In this document: piece after piece, positions 32,670-40,645 of the stretch
Position numbering within the stretch: the first letter of the stretch is position 1
How the letters are laid out: each line of letters opens with the position of its first letter
From: Mycolicibacterium frederiksbergense
GTDB taxonomy: Bacteria; Actinomycetota; Actinomycetes; Mycobacteriales; Mycobacteriaceae
Direction of reading: 5' to 3'
Assembly: GCF_029893345.1 (NCBI RefSeq)
Contig: NZ_JARXVE010000003.1
Coordinates: 806,001 to 870,000 of the forward strand
Length of the DNA: 64,000 bases
The notes under the pieces: generated by a model
Told to the model about the DNA's origin: nothing
What the model saw: the letters and a program-made list of their open reading frames with translations, nothing else
Databases searched by the model: none
Position numbers and translations under genes: made by a program

Positions 32670-34703
32670 CTAGTCGAGGTCCAGCGCTGAGGTGTCGACA
32701 CGGGAGGCGATGTCGGCCATCCACGTGCGCCGGCCCTCGGGTGGCCCGCCGAACAAGGTGTGGTGCAGTTTCTTCTCCGCTTCATCGAGGTGTACCCGAA
32801 TCACGGTGCGCCGCTCCGGATCCAGCACGGTGTTCCAAAAGTCGTCGGCGTCCATTTCGCCGAGACCCTTGTTGCGCTGCACCTCGACCCTGCGTTTGGA
32901 TCTGGCTTTCAACTCGGCCACGGCGGTGTCGCGTTCGGACTCGTCCTGGCAGTAGATCCGCTCGGTTCCGTCCTTGACCACGAACAGCGGCGGCAGGGTC
33001 ACATAGACCATGCCGGCCTCGACGAGCGGCCGGTAGAAGTCCAGGAACATCGAGATCAGGCTGGAGTTGATGTTGCCGCCGTCGGGGTCGGCGTCGGAGG
33101 CGAACAGGATCCGGTCGTAGCGGCACTGCTCCGGGTCGCAGTTGTCCCGCACCCCGCATCCCAGGATGCGTTCGATCGAGTCGAATTCGTCCTTCCCCCG
33201 CGCCTTGCTCAGGGCGAATCCATAGACGTTGGGCGGCTTGCCTTTCAGCGGGAAGGCCGCCTGGAACGTGGCGTCCCGCGCCGCTTTGATGGTGCCCAGT
33301 GCGGAATCGCCCTCGCACAGGAACAATTCGGCACCCGATCCGCGTCCGGTCTCCTTGCTGGGCAGCAGCTTCGGCGGCAGCGACAGATTCGTCCCCAGCC
33401 CTTTGGCTTTGGACGCCGCGCGGGACCGGGCCTTCGCGCCTTCGGCGCTGCGCCGCGCCCGGGCCGACTCCAGCGCCAGCTTCGTCCACAGCGACACCGT
33501 GTCGCCGTTGGCGGGGTTGGCCGCCCAGATGGCGACGCTGCGCGCCACATCCGGGGCCATCGCCATATTCAGTGACCGCGACGACACCGCGGTCTTGGCT
33601 TGGGAGTCCCATGCCACGTCGGGCGCGCGGGTGTCCACGGCCAATGCGGTGACCGCGGCGAAATCCTGTGGCTCGGGGCCATCCTCGCCTTTGGCCAAAC
33701 CCAGGTCGCGGATCCGGGACGCGCGGTCGGCCAGGGCTTCAGACAGCCCCTTCACCGCGGCCGTCAGGTGCGATCCACCGCCGGGGGTGCGCACGGTGTT
33801 GCAGAACGCGGCCACCGTGGCCGGTTCGGCCGGGCCTGCGGTCAATGACCAGCGGAACGGGGTCGGACCGCGCCCCGTCGTGTATTCGCCGCGACCCTCC
33901 ACGACGGCGCGGACACCGGGCAGGGGAGTGCCGGCGGCGGTGCACATGAGGTCCAGCAACGTGTCGGTGCCCCACGGGCCGCTGAACGGCTCGAGCAGCG
34001 CTGGTGGGACCTCCTCGCCCGGCCAGCCTTCGTCGACGACGAACAGGTGCACCCCGGGCGACATCCGCGCGGCGGCGTGCGCCCGCAGCAGCACCTCGCC
34101 GATATCCACGCTGGAATCCGGAACCACGGCCGGGTCGAACAGAATGCGCACCGTGGTGCCGTGCGCCTCGGGCTTGCGGTTGCCCGTGCCACGCAGTTTT
34201 TCCGTGTCGGCGCGGGTGAACTCCGCGTTCGGGTCGAAGTCCTTGCCCTCGAACACACCGGGATAACCGCCGCCGAAACTCTGCAGGTAGGTCTTTCCGG
34301 CCCGGCGCACCGTCACGTCGGTACGGGCGGAGATGAACACCGCGGCCGCGGCGCCGATGCCGTTCAGTCCGGCGCCCGTACTGGCAGCGTCGGTGTGTGC
34401 GGAGAACTTGCCGCCCGCCCGCGCGGTGCCCAGTGTCTTGACGATGCCGTTCTTGCCGGTGGCCGGGTCGGAGTCGACGGGCAGGCCGCGGCCGTCGTCG
34501 GCGACGCTGACCGATCCGTCGGCGTGCAAGGTGATCGTCACGGTCGACCCGCCGTGGCTGGGATCGGCGACCTCTTCGATCGCGTTGTCCACCAGCTCGC
34601 GCAACGCGGTGTTGAGCACGTCGAGCCCCAGGTTCACCGCCGGGCGCAGGCGGGTGTGCTGGACATCATCGAGTTCGGTGATGTCGGCAGCGCTGTAGCT
34701 CAC
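32670..34703 (-). CDS. TopoN-like type II topoisomerase B subunit (GyrB-like ATPase)
   Basis: 677 residues, GTG start with GAAAGGA upstream. GHKL ATPase motifs: LRELVDNAIEE (Glu36/Asn40) and DDGRGLP (Asp70). TOPRIM: CEGDSALGTIKAARD near residue 465 and ASDADPDGGNI near 550 for the acidic metal cluster; RNKGLGEMDADDFW is the GyrB-type KGLGE motif. The protein differs from canonical GyrB in details (VADDGRGLPVD, insertions in the transducer domain), as expected for the TopoNM type, which is distinct from the essential gyrase. It hydrolyses ATP to drive strand passage with the A subunit encoded 18 bp downstream. Confidence 0.9.
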   Translation of the reverse strand: MSYSAADITELDDVQHTRLRPAVNLGLDVLNTALRELVDNAIEEVADPSHGGSTVTITLHADGSVSVADDGRGLPVDSDPATGKNGIVKTLGTARAGGKFSAHTDAASTGAGLNGIGAAAAVFISARTDVTVRRAGKTYLQSFGGGYPGVFEGKDFDPNAEFTRADTEKLRGTGNRKPEAHGTTVRILFDPAVVPDSSVDIGEVLLRAHAAARMSPGVHLFVVDEGWPGEEVPPALLEPFSGPWGTDTLLDLMCTAAGTPLPGVRAVVEGRGEYTTGRGPTPFRWSLTAGPAEPATVAAFCNTVRTPGGGSHLTAAVKGLSEALADRASRIRDLGLAKGEDGPEPQDFAAVTALAVDTRAPDVAWDSQAKTAVSSRSLNMAMAPDVARSVAIWAANPANGDTVSLWTKLALESARARRSAEGAKARSRAASKAKGLGTNLSLPPKLLPSKETGRGSGAELFLCEGDSALGTIKAARDATFQAAFPLKGKPPNVYGFALSKARGKDEFDSIERILGCGVRDNCDPEQCRYDRILFASDADPDGGNINSSLISMFLDFYRPLVEAGMVYVTLPPLFVVKDGTERIYCQDESERDTAVAELKARSKRRVEVQRNKGLGEMDADDFWNTVLDPERRTVIRVHLDEAEKKLHHTLFGGPPEGRRTWMADIASRVDTSALDLD

Positions 34704-34964
34704 TGCTGGTCCTTTCCATCAGGGCCGGGGCGGTTCGGACCGAAACGCGCAGGGTCCCGGTCGCGCGGTAGGTCGGGGTGGTCACCTGCGACGCGCGGGG
34801 TTCATTACGACCCTGCCGTCGACAAAGGTGTGCCGGAGGAATGGTAGGCGGTCGAACCGACAGCTTTGCCTATCCCTCTCGCTTGCTGTGGCAAGTCTCT
34901 CCTCGACCCGGGGTTTATGCCGGCTTCACGTTTGTTGCCTGAAACCTTGAACTGAGGAAAACTG

Positions 34965-35011
34965 GCGCCGATCACCGTGACGGATCGGCGCAAACCAATT
35001 GCGCCATTGGT
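34965..35011 (+). other. Two leader hairpins before the DUF4010 gene
   Basis: First hairpin: GCGCCGATC 34965-34973 with its complement at 34983-34991, 9 bp with a 9-base loop. Second: ACCAAT 34994-34999 with ATTGGT 35006-35011, loop TGCGCC. They occupy the 5' leader and end 10 bp before the AGGAG ribosome site, so they could affect expression. No riboswitch family is recognised. The rest of 34704-34964 is promoter space for two divergent genes with no further feature seen. Confidence 0.45.
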
Positions 35012-35030
35012 CTGCTGAATAGGAGCCGTT

Positions 35031-36287
35031 GTGAGCTGGCAGCAGATCCAACCGTTCCTGGTGGCGCTGGCCATCGGATTGCTGCTCGGCTTGGAGCGTG
35101 AACGCAGTCACAGCCGCGAGCTCCCCGCCGGTGCCCGCTCGTTCGCACTGCTGTCGCTGGCCGGCGCCGTGGCCGCGAGCTTCGGCGAGTGGGCTGTGGT
35201 GGGCGGGCTGGTCGGCGTCGCAGCGCTGTTGGCGCTCGCTTACTTTCGCACCAGCGAACAAGACCCGGGAACCACCACGGCGATCGCCGCGCTCCTCGCG
35301 TACCTACTGGGAGCGCTCGCCTACACTCGCCCAACGGTAGCCGTCGCTCTCGCGGTGGTCGTCGCAATCCTGCTGGTGTCCAAGGCCCGTATTCATCGCT
35401 TCGCCCGCGAGATCGTGACCGAGGTCGAAGTAGAAGACGCCATCAAGTTCTTCGCCGTGGCGTTTGTAGTCCTGCCGCTGCTACCCGATCGGGCGCTCGG
35501 ACCGTACGGCGTGCTCAATCCAGCGAAGGTGTGGCTGCTGGTCGTGTTGCTCACCGGTATCGGCTGGGTCGGCTACATCGGTGTTCGGGCTCTCGGCCGC
35601 GAACGCGGCCTGCTCGTCACCGGCTTGGCCGGGGGGTTCGTCTCGGCGAGCGCGACGACGGCGTCGATGGGCCGACTCAGCCGCACGGCTACGAGCTTGC
35701 GCGCGCCGCTCGCAGGCGCACTGCTGGCCAGCCTTGCCACCTTCGTGCAGCTGCTCTTCGTGATCGGGCTCGTCGATGTCGACGTGCTGCGCCGTCTATG
35801 GCCTCCAGTGACCGCCGGAGCGGCCGTGCTCGTCGCCATCGCCGCCTTCGTTTATCGGGGCGCGGCTCGGACTCGTCAACAGAATGGCGCGAAGGCCGAC
35901 GGCGTCGATGCATTGCCAGCAAACCGGCCTTTTGCCTTGCGGCCCGCCCTCGTCCTGGCCGCGGTGCTGACTGTCGCCCTGCTCGTCGGCCGGTGGGGTG
36001 CTGACCTGCTCGGCCCCAGCGGGGCGGTACTTGCCGCGTTCGCCGCGGGCCTCGCCGACGCGCACGCCGGAGGGATTGCCGCCGCCAGTCTGGCCGCCAA
36101 GGGCGACATCACCGTCGACACGGCACTGGTCGCGATCGCTGCAGCGCTTGGCTCCAACCTGCTCGTCAAGGCGGTGCTGGCCTTCACCGCCGGCGGTCGT
36201 CGCTTCGGACTCGGGTTTCTCGCCGGCATGGTCATGCCGGCCATTGTGTTCGGCATCGCCTTGACCGCGGTCGTGGTCGCGAACTAA
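35031..36287 (+). CDS. MgtC/SapB N-terminal and DUF4010 membrane protein
   Basis: 418 residues from GTG 35031, AGGAG eight bases upstream. Start motif LLLGLERERSHS is the MgtC/SapB domain signature (residues about 15-30) and the C-terminal half matches DUF4010, with ten or more hydrophobic helices and a GGFVSASATTASMGRLSR loop near residue 210. MgtC proteins are associated with survival at low Mg2+, although they are probably not transporters themselves. It diverges from the topoisomerase genes. Role unknown; magnesium or pH homeostasis is a family-based guess. Confidence 0.85.
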   Translation: MSWQQIQPFLVALAIGLLLGLERERSHSRELPAGARSFALLSLAGAVAASFGEWAVVGGLVGVAALLALAYFRTSEQDPGTTTAIAALLAYLLGALAYTRPTVAVALAVVVAILLVSKARIHRFAREIVTEVEVEDAIKFFAVAFVVLPLLPDRALGPYGVLNPAKVWLLVVLLTGIGWVGYIGVRALGRERGLLVTGLAGGFVSASATTASMGRLSRTATSLRAPLAGALLASLATFVQLLFVIGLVDVDVLRRLWPPVTAGAAVLVAIAAFVYRGAARTRQQNGAKADGVDALPANRPFALRPALVLAAVLTVALLVGRWGADLLGPSGAVLAAFAAGLADAHAGGIAAASLAAKGDITVDTALVAIAAALGSNLLVKAVLAFTAGGRRFGLGFLAGMVMPAIVFGIALTAVVVAN

Positions 36288-36446
36288 TCGCTCGGCCAAC
36301 TCGCGCAGGCCCTCCGCGCTCAACACACCCCGCCACAGCGGCCTAGCAGCGACATGAAGGTGTCGACAGGTGAGCTGCATTGCCGACACAGAGAACGGCC
36401 TGTCCATAATCATTAAGTTTTCGACAGGCTCGTAGATGCTGGAGGC

Positions 36447-36836
36447 ATGACGAATCGGTTGGTGGGGATCACGATCGACTGCGCAGACCCCGCACGCCTG
36501 GCATCGTTCTGGAGCGCGATGCTAGGCATTGCAGTGACAGTCGAACACGGTGACAACAGCGAATGGGCCACCGTGGGTTCGCGCCTCGGCGACCAACCGC
36601 GCCTGACCTTCCAACGTGTCCCTGAACCCAAAACGGGCAAGGTCCGCATCCATCTCGACATTCAGGTCGACGACATCGATGCTGGCCGCGGCCGCGTGGA
36701 AAGCCTGGGCGGCCATTGGTCCGGCGCGCGCCACGATTACGACGAAGGAACCGTAATGCTCATGCACGACCCAGAGGATCACGAGTTCTGCATCGTCCAG
36801 TACTACAACTGCGACACCAACTCACCCACGACTTGA
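36447..36836 (+). CDS. VOC/glyoxalase-like domain protein
   Basis: 129 residues forming one VOC module: GITIDCADPARLASFWSAML, LTFQRVPEPKTGKVRIHLDI and a closing DPEDHEFCIVQYY. Metal-site positions are partly present (His in RIHLDI, Glu in HEFCI). It belongs to the actinobacterial glyoxalase-like group; some members bind or inactivate small molecules. No partner gene is nearby. A GGAGG is present but very close to the ATG. Confidence 0.82.
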   Translation: MTNRLVGITIDCADPARLASFWSAMLGIAVTVEHGDNSEWATVGSRLGDQPRLTFQRVPEPKTGKVRIHLDIQVDDIDAGRGRVESLGGHWSGARHDYDEGTVMLMHDPEDHEFCIVQYYNCDTNSPTT

Positions 36837-37177
36837 CGAATACCATAGGGACACCCCCCGAGTCCCGACCGCACCAGTCAAAGATGAATGGTGCCGCCTG
36901 TCTGCCAGGATCACCTGCGCCGAGGTGCTGGTTTCGTTGCTTCGTCACGTCTTCACTTGGCCGAGTGGGGATCCGCCGACGGACCCAAAGCGCGGGTCAC
37001 GACGAACTGCTCGCCATTAATGGACTTACTCAACGTGATTCACCGCGCGGGCCTGTTCGAGCAACCGGTGGCCTTTCCGGTGTCGCTGGTCGCGATCATG
37101 GCTGGTGTAAAGGTTGCATGAAGATGTCGAATAAGCGCTGGCCTTGTCCGTCGGTGAGGTGTAAACCTGATGAAGTA
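36837..37177. other. 340-bp non-coding stretch before the M-box
   Basis: No convincing gene. It must contain the promoter of the M-box transcript near its right end. A GAGGTG element at 37156-37161 could pair with the CACCTC strand at 37179-37184 as an alternative to the M-box P1 stem, but this is speculative. Confidence 0.4.
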
Positions 37178-37344
37178 GCACCTCGTTAGGCGAGGCGTCT
37201 GCGCGGACAAAGGCCACTGACCGCGAACGTCGAGAGACGCCCCCGGTCAGGACAGCTCTTCCCGGATTAAGGGTTGAGTCCAAGTGGCTTTCGGGTTGAC
37301 CCCGAATACGGCGCGCAGTGCCGAAGTTGTGACGAGAGAGGTGC
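37178..37344 (+). ncRNA. M-box (ykoK) Mg2+ riboswitch
   Basis: The 5' strand GCACCTC (37178-37184) pairs with GAGGTGC (37338-37344) to form P1. Inside, CGTTAGGCGAGGC is followed by GGCCACTGACC, then CGTCGAGAGACGCC and GGTCAGGACAG, and near the end the CGCAGTGCCGAAG block. These match, in order and spacing, the M-box core I know from ykoK/mgtE leaders (GUUAGGUGAGGC, GCUxCUGCCC, GUCxAAAGACGCC, GGGUCAACAG). M-boxes fold on Mg2+ and turn the downstream gene off. The nearest coding sequence is the 67-residue ORF at 37638, then an Nramp-related transporter at 37890. Confidence 0.88.
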
Positions 37345-37637
37345 AGCCGGCCACTCTGGTCGACCCATCCCCTTGTGCTCGAACCCGTCAAGGCACTCAT
37401 GTGCCCGGCTTGAAGGAGGTGAGGACGATAAGCAGTACCGGCGACAGTCCGTGTTCCAGTCCTGTTCCGTCTCATCCTGCCGGAGCGCATGGGCTTTCAG
37501 CTGATACGGGGTAATCGCACCAATACCGTGTGAAGTGGTGCCGAGCGGATTTGACGCGCGGCGCGGTGATCGGTGCCCGTAATCAATGCTGTTGGGTTGT
37601 GCGCTGGGTGGGGTGCACCCATTACGAGGTAATACCA
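37345..37637. other. Expression-platform region between M-box and small ORF
   Basis: 293 bp of leader with no clear Rho-independent terminator and no poly-T run, so control may act through translation or Rho. Contains GAAGGAGGTGAGG (37412-37424), a strong ribosome-site-like sequence without an obvious following start codon. Nothing else supported. Confidence 0.4.
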
Positions 37638-37841
37638 ATGGCATTGGCAATTCGCAATGTGCACAGCGTCTTTCGCGCACCACTCCGCGGGCGTTTCGCC
37701 GACCGCACGATCGACCGCACGATCGCCCGAGTATGGGCGCGACGCAACCTCACTGCCGAGGAACGCGCCAACCTGCACGCCCGCAGCACAACTCCGCTGG
37801 CAGTACTCACCGCCTCCCTTGGTGGCCATCCACGTTTCTGA
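37638..37841 (+). CDS. Small conserved-type basic protein between M-box and Mg transporter
   Basis: 67 residues from ATG 37638, with GAGGTAA upstream. The sequence is basic (ALAIRNVHSVFRAPLRGRF at the start, TIARVWARRNLTAEERANLHA in the middle) and predicted to be helical, with no signal peptide or membrane span. In M. tuberculosis an M-box precedes a small ORF of unknown function (Rv1535); this could be the same kind of protein, but I could not compare sequences. It lies 48 bp before the transporter gene and is probably co-transcribed with it under the riboswitch. The frame is open upstream to 37530 without ribosome site. Confidence 0.7.
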   Translation: MALAIRNVHSVFRAPLRGRFADRTIDRTIARVWARRNLTAEERANLHARSTTPLAVLTASLGGHPRF

Positions 37842-37889
37842 CCGAGTAGGCACGTTCGGCGTGCCGCCACAGCTGAAAGTGAGCCACCC

Positions 37890-39659
37890 ATGAGCTTGTT
37901 CACGACCGGGCCCGACGACCGGGCGACCGCCCAAACCCGACCTGCCGTGCCGAACACCGTCAGTACGGACAGTTCGGCTGTACCCGACACCGCGCACACC
38001 GGCGACATCGTCGGTGCTTTGGGGCGGATTGCCAAGGGCGAGAGCGCTAATGGCCGAAGCCTGTGGCAGCGCATGCGGATGCTGGCGGTCATCGTCGGGC
38101 CTGGCCTGATCGTGATGGTGGGCGACAACGACGCGGGCGGTGTCGCCACCTACGCCCAGGCCGGCCAGAACTACGGGATCAACCTGCTGTGGACCCTGGC
38201 ACTGCTGATCCCAGTCCTCTACGTCAATCAGGAGATGGTCGTCCGCCTTGGCGCGGTCACCGGTGTCGGGCACGCCCGGCTGATCTTCGAGCGTTTCGGC
38301 CGGTTCTGGGGCATGTTCAGCCTCGGCGACCTTGTCGTGCTGAATGCCTTGACGATCGTCACCGAGTTCATCGGGGTCTCCCTCGCACTGGGCTTTCTCG
38401 GCTGTCCGAAGGCGATCGCCGTGCCCGTCGCGGCAGTTGTGCTGTTCGCTGTGGTGGCCGGTGGATCGTTCCGCCGTTGGGAGCGTTTACTGTTCGCGTT
38501 GATCGCGGTCAACATCGTCATGGTGCCGATGGCGTTGATGGTGCATCCCAGTGTGCCGACCATCGCCAGCGGTCTGATTCCTCAGTTCCCCGGCGGCCTT
38601 GACGCCACCCTGCTGCTGTTGATCGTGGCCATCGTTGGAACCACAGTCGCGCCGTGGCAGCTGTTCTTTCAGCAGTCCAACATCGTCGACAAGCGCATCA
38701 CCCCGAACTGGATCCGGTATGCCCGAGCGGATCTGTGGATCGGTATCGCCGTCGTGATGGGAGGCGCACTGGCGATCATGGCGACAGCCGCGTTCGGGCT
38801 CGCCGGCACCGATCTGGTCGGGCAGTTCACCGATGCCGGGGCTGTTGCGGCGGGTCTGTCGGATCATGCCGGACGTGCAGTGGGCGTGCTGTTCGCGGTT
38901 CTGCTGCTCGATGCGTCGATCATCGGCGCCAACGCCGTTGGCCTGGCGACCACCTACGCGATCGGCGACTCGATGGGTAAGCGGCACTCGTTGCACTGGA
39001 AGGTCAGTCAGGCTCCGCTGTTCTACGGTGCGTACACGGTTCTGCTCGCGGGTTCTGCCGCGCTGGCGTTTACCCCCGATCATGTCCAGGGTTTGATCAC
39101 CCAGGGTGTGCAGGTGCTGGCCGGAGTGCTGTTGCCCTCGGCCACGGTGTTTCTGGTGCTGCTGTGCAACGATCGCCCGGTGCTGGGCCCGTGGGTGAAC
39201 AGTGTTCGGAAGAACATCATGGCCTGGACCATCGTGTGGTGCCTGGTACTGCTGTCGTTGGCGCTCACCACGGCGACGTTGTTCCCGGACGTCTCCGCTA
39301 GTGCTTTGAAGTCCGGCCTGGTGGCCGGTGCCGCAGTAGGAATTATCGGTGGAGCTGTGGTGATCGTGGTGGCGCGGCGCCGTGCGGTTCGCGCGGATGC
39401 CGACGCGGTCGCGGCGGCGTTCGCAGGCATCGATCCTGAGGTGGTCGAAGATCTCGATGAGGCCGCAGGGCTGACTCGCGCCGAACGGAACGCCATCAAT
39501 GAACGGGACCGAGCCACCTGGCGCACGCCGGCGTTGGCGACGTTGGCGCGGCCGGTCATGTCACCGGGGCGCCGGGCTGGGCTTCTGGTCCTGCGCGGTT
39601 ACCTGCTGCTGGCCATCGTGCTGGTCGTCGTCAAAGTGGTGCAGGCCGGAGCGGGCTGA
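37890..39659 (+). CDS. Nramp-related divalent metal (probably Mg2+) transporter
   Basis: 589 residues with 11-12 hydrophobic helices of the Nramp/LeuT type and extra polar ends (about 60 N-terminal, 100 C-terminal residues). In TM1 the canonical DPGN metal motif is replaced by GDNDAGG (residues 78-84). In TM6 the canonical A-x-x-MPHN metal-binding methionine region reads TTVAPWQ (residues 251-257), so the sulfur ligand is absent. Loss of that Met is a hallmark of Nramp-related Mg2+ transporters (established for the NRMT group). With the M-box upstream this strongly suggests Mg2+ uptake at low magnesium. Confidence 0.87.
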   Translation: MSLFTTGPDDRATAQTRPAVPNTVSTDSSAVPDTAHTGDIVGALGRIAKGESANGRSLWQRMRMLAVIVGPGLIVMVGDNDAGGVATYAQAGQNYGINLLWTLALLIPVLYVNQEMVVRLGAVTGVGHARLIFERFGRFWGMFSLGDLVVLNALTIVTEFIGVSLALGFLGCPKAIAVPVAAVVLFAVVAGGSFRRWERLLFALIAVNIVMVPMALMVHPSVPTIASGLIPQFPGGLDATLLLLIVAIVGTTVAPWQLFFQQSNIVDKRITPNWIRYARADLWIGIAVVMGGALAIMATAAFGLAGTDLVGQFTDAGAVAAGLSDHAGRAVGVLFAVLLLDASIIGANAVGLATTYAIGDSMGKRHSLHWKVSQAPLFYGAYTVLLAGSAALAFTPDHVQGLITQGVQVLAGVLLPSATVFLVLLCNDRPVLGPWVNSVRKNIMAWTIVWCLVLLSLALTTATLFPDVSASALKSGLVAGAAVGIIGGAVVIVVARRRAVRADADAVAAAFAGIDPEVVEDLDEAAGLTRAERNAINERDRATWRTPALATLARPVMSPGRRAGLLVLRGYLLLAIVLVVVKVVQAGAG

Positions 39660-39686
39660 TCGGAGCAGGCGGTTCCATCGCCGGTG

Positions 39687-39887
39687 TCATGACCTGTTCA
39701 CCCGCCACGCGAGCACCGCGATCCCGATGCCGATCAGCAGAATGACCGGTCCGAGGACCGACCAGGTGGTGGTGTTGCTCATCGGGCTGCCACCGACGAG
39801 CCCGAACCCCTGCAGCGAGAACAGCAGACCCGAGAGCGCGACGAACACCCCCACGATGCCGAGCACGACAACAGCGACGCTGCGCAT
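39687..39887 (-). CDS. Small two-span membrane protein, unknown function
   Basis: 66 residues, two hydrophobic helices (SVAVVVLGIVGVFVALSGLL and WSVLGPVILLIGIGIAVLAW) separated by a short polar turn. CGAGGTC precedes the ATG weakly. Small proteins of this shape are common in mycobacterial envelopes. It is convergent with the Nramp-related gene, 27 bp away; no function assigned. Confidence 0.65.
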   Translation of the reverse strand: MRSVAVVVLGIVGVFVALSGLLFSLQGFGLVGGSPMSNTTTWSVLGPVILLIGIGIAVLAWRVNRS

Positions 39888-39925
39888 GACCTCGACAGTA
39901 GCCGCGGGCAGCAGCCGCGTTGGCG

Positions 39926-40519
39926 CTATTGCGCGATGACGTCGGCGATGAAGGCCTTGATGGTCTTGCGAACCGAGGCCAATGTGACCGCTTCGGACCC
40001 CAGCAGAATCTGCACAGCCAGCCCGTCGAGCATGCCGATCAGCATGTTGGCCAGGGTGACCGGATTGCCGGCCCGGGCGGTGCCGTCCTTCTGGGCGGCG
40101 CGGATGACATCGGCAACCACCTCACGCCACTGGCCGTAGAGCTTCTCGTTGACCGCCTGCAGAAGCGGATCGCGAGTGGCTTCGGTCCACAGCGCCAGCC
40201 ACACCTTCCACGCCCGTTGGGATTGTTCGTCTTTGGGCAGGTAGGACTCGACCAGGTCGTTGAGGATGGCCAGGTTGTTCTTCGAGGACGACAGCAGTTC
40301 TTGGCGCCGGTTCAGCGACTCGGTGAGGTTGAATTCGAAGGCGGCGTTGATCAGGTCTTTTTTGGTGTCGAAGTAGTAGTGCACGGTGCCGGAACTGACA
40401 CCGGCTGACTTCGCGACATCGGACAGCCGCAGATCCGGAACGCCCAATGCCGCAATGACTTCGCATGCCGCGGTCAGGATCTGGGGTCGCCGCTCGGCTT
40501 CTACGCTGGGGCGGGGCAT
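39926..40519 (-). CDS. TetR-family transcriptional regulator
   Basis: 197 residues from ATG 40519, with AAGGGACGAG upstream. HTH: RRPQILTAACEVIAALGVPDLRLSDVAKSAGVSSGTVHYYFDTKKDLI (residues about 9-55); the C-terminal domain is of the BetI/TetR_C_6 kind. It is the final gene after the amine oxidase / acyl-CoA synthetase / SDR / acyl-CoA dehydrogenase operon (126 bp gap), so it is the best candidate regulator of that operon and of the divergent NCS1 permease. Confidence 0.87.
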   Translation of the reverse strand: MPRPSVEAERRPQILTAACEVIAALGVPDLRLSDVAKSAGVSSGTVHYYFDTKKDLINAAFEFNLTESLNRRQELLSSSKNNLAILNDLVESYLPKDEQSQRAWKVWLALWTEATRDPLLQAVNEKLYGQWREVVADVIRAAQKDGTARAGNPVTLANMLIGMLDGLAVQILLGSEAVTLASVRKTIKAFIADVIAQ

Positions 40520-40645
40520 CGCTCGTCCCTTCGGATCACCTGTGGTCGGGGTCGAAGTGTGATCATACAAGTACCGCTAATTGTGTAGCCGTCAACAACA
40601 CCGGCCGGTTGCGGGGCGACCCGTCGGGGCCGCCCCGCCCGACAA

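Noticed and set aside
34965-34991. Hairpin as a terminator for the topoisomerase genes
   Set aside because: Those genes are read away from it; it lies upstream of their start, and no T-run follows on either strand.
34704-35030. Possible riboswitch (M-box, cobalamin, ydaO) upstream of DUF4010
   Set aside because: The leader has hairpins but I could not find the conserved core of any riboswitch family I know.
36888-37121. 77-residue plus ORF before the M-box
   Set aside because: No ribosome site or domain; overlaps probable promoter of the M-box transcript.
40561-40585. Loose ACAA...TTGT dyad upstream of the TetR gene
   Set aside because: Arms too short and imperfect to claim as an operator.
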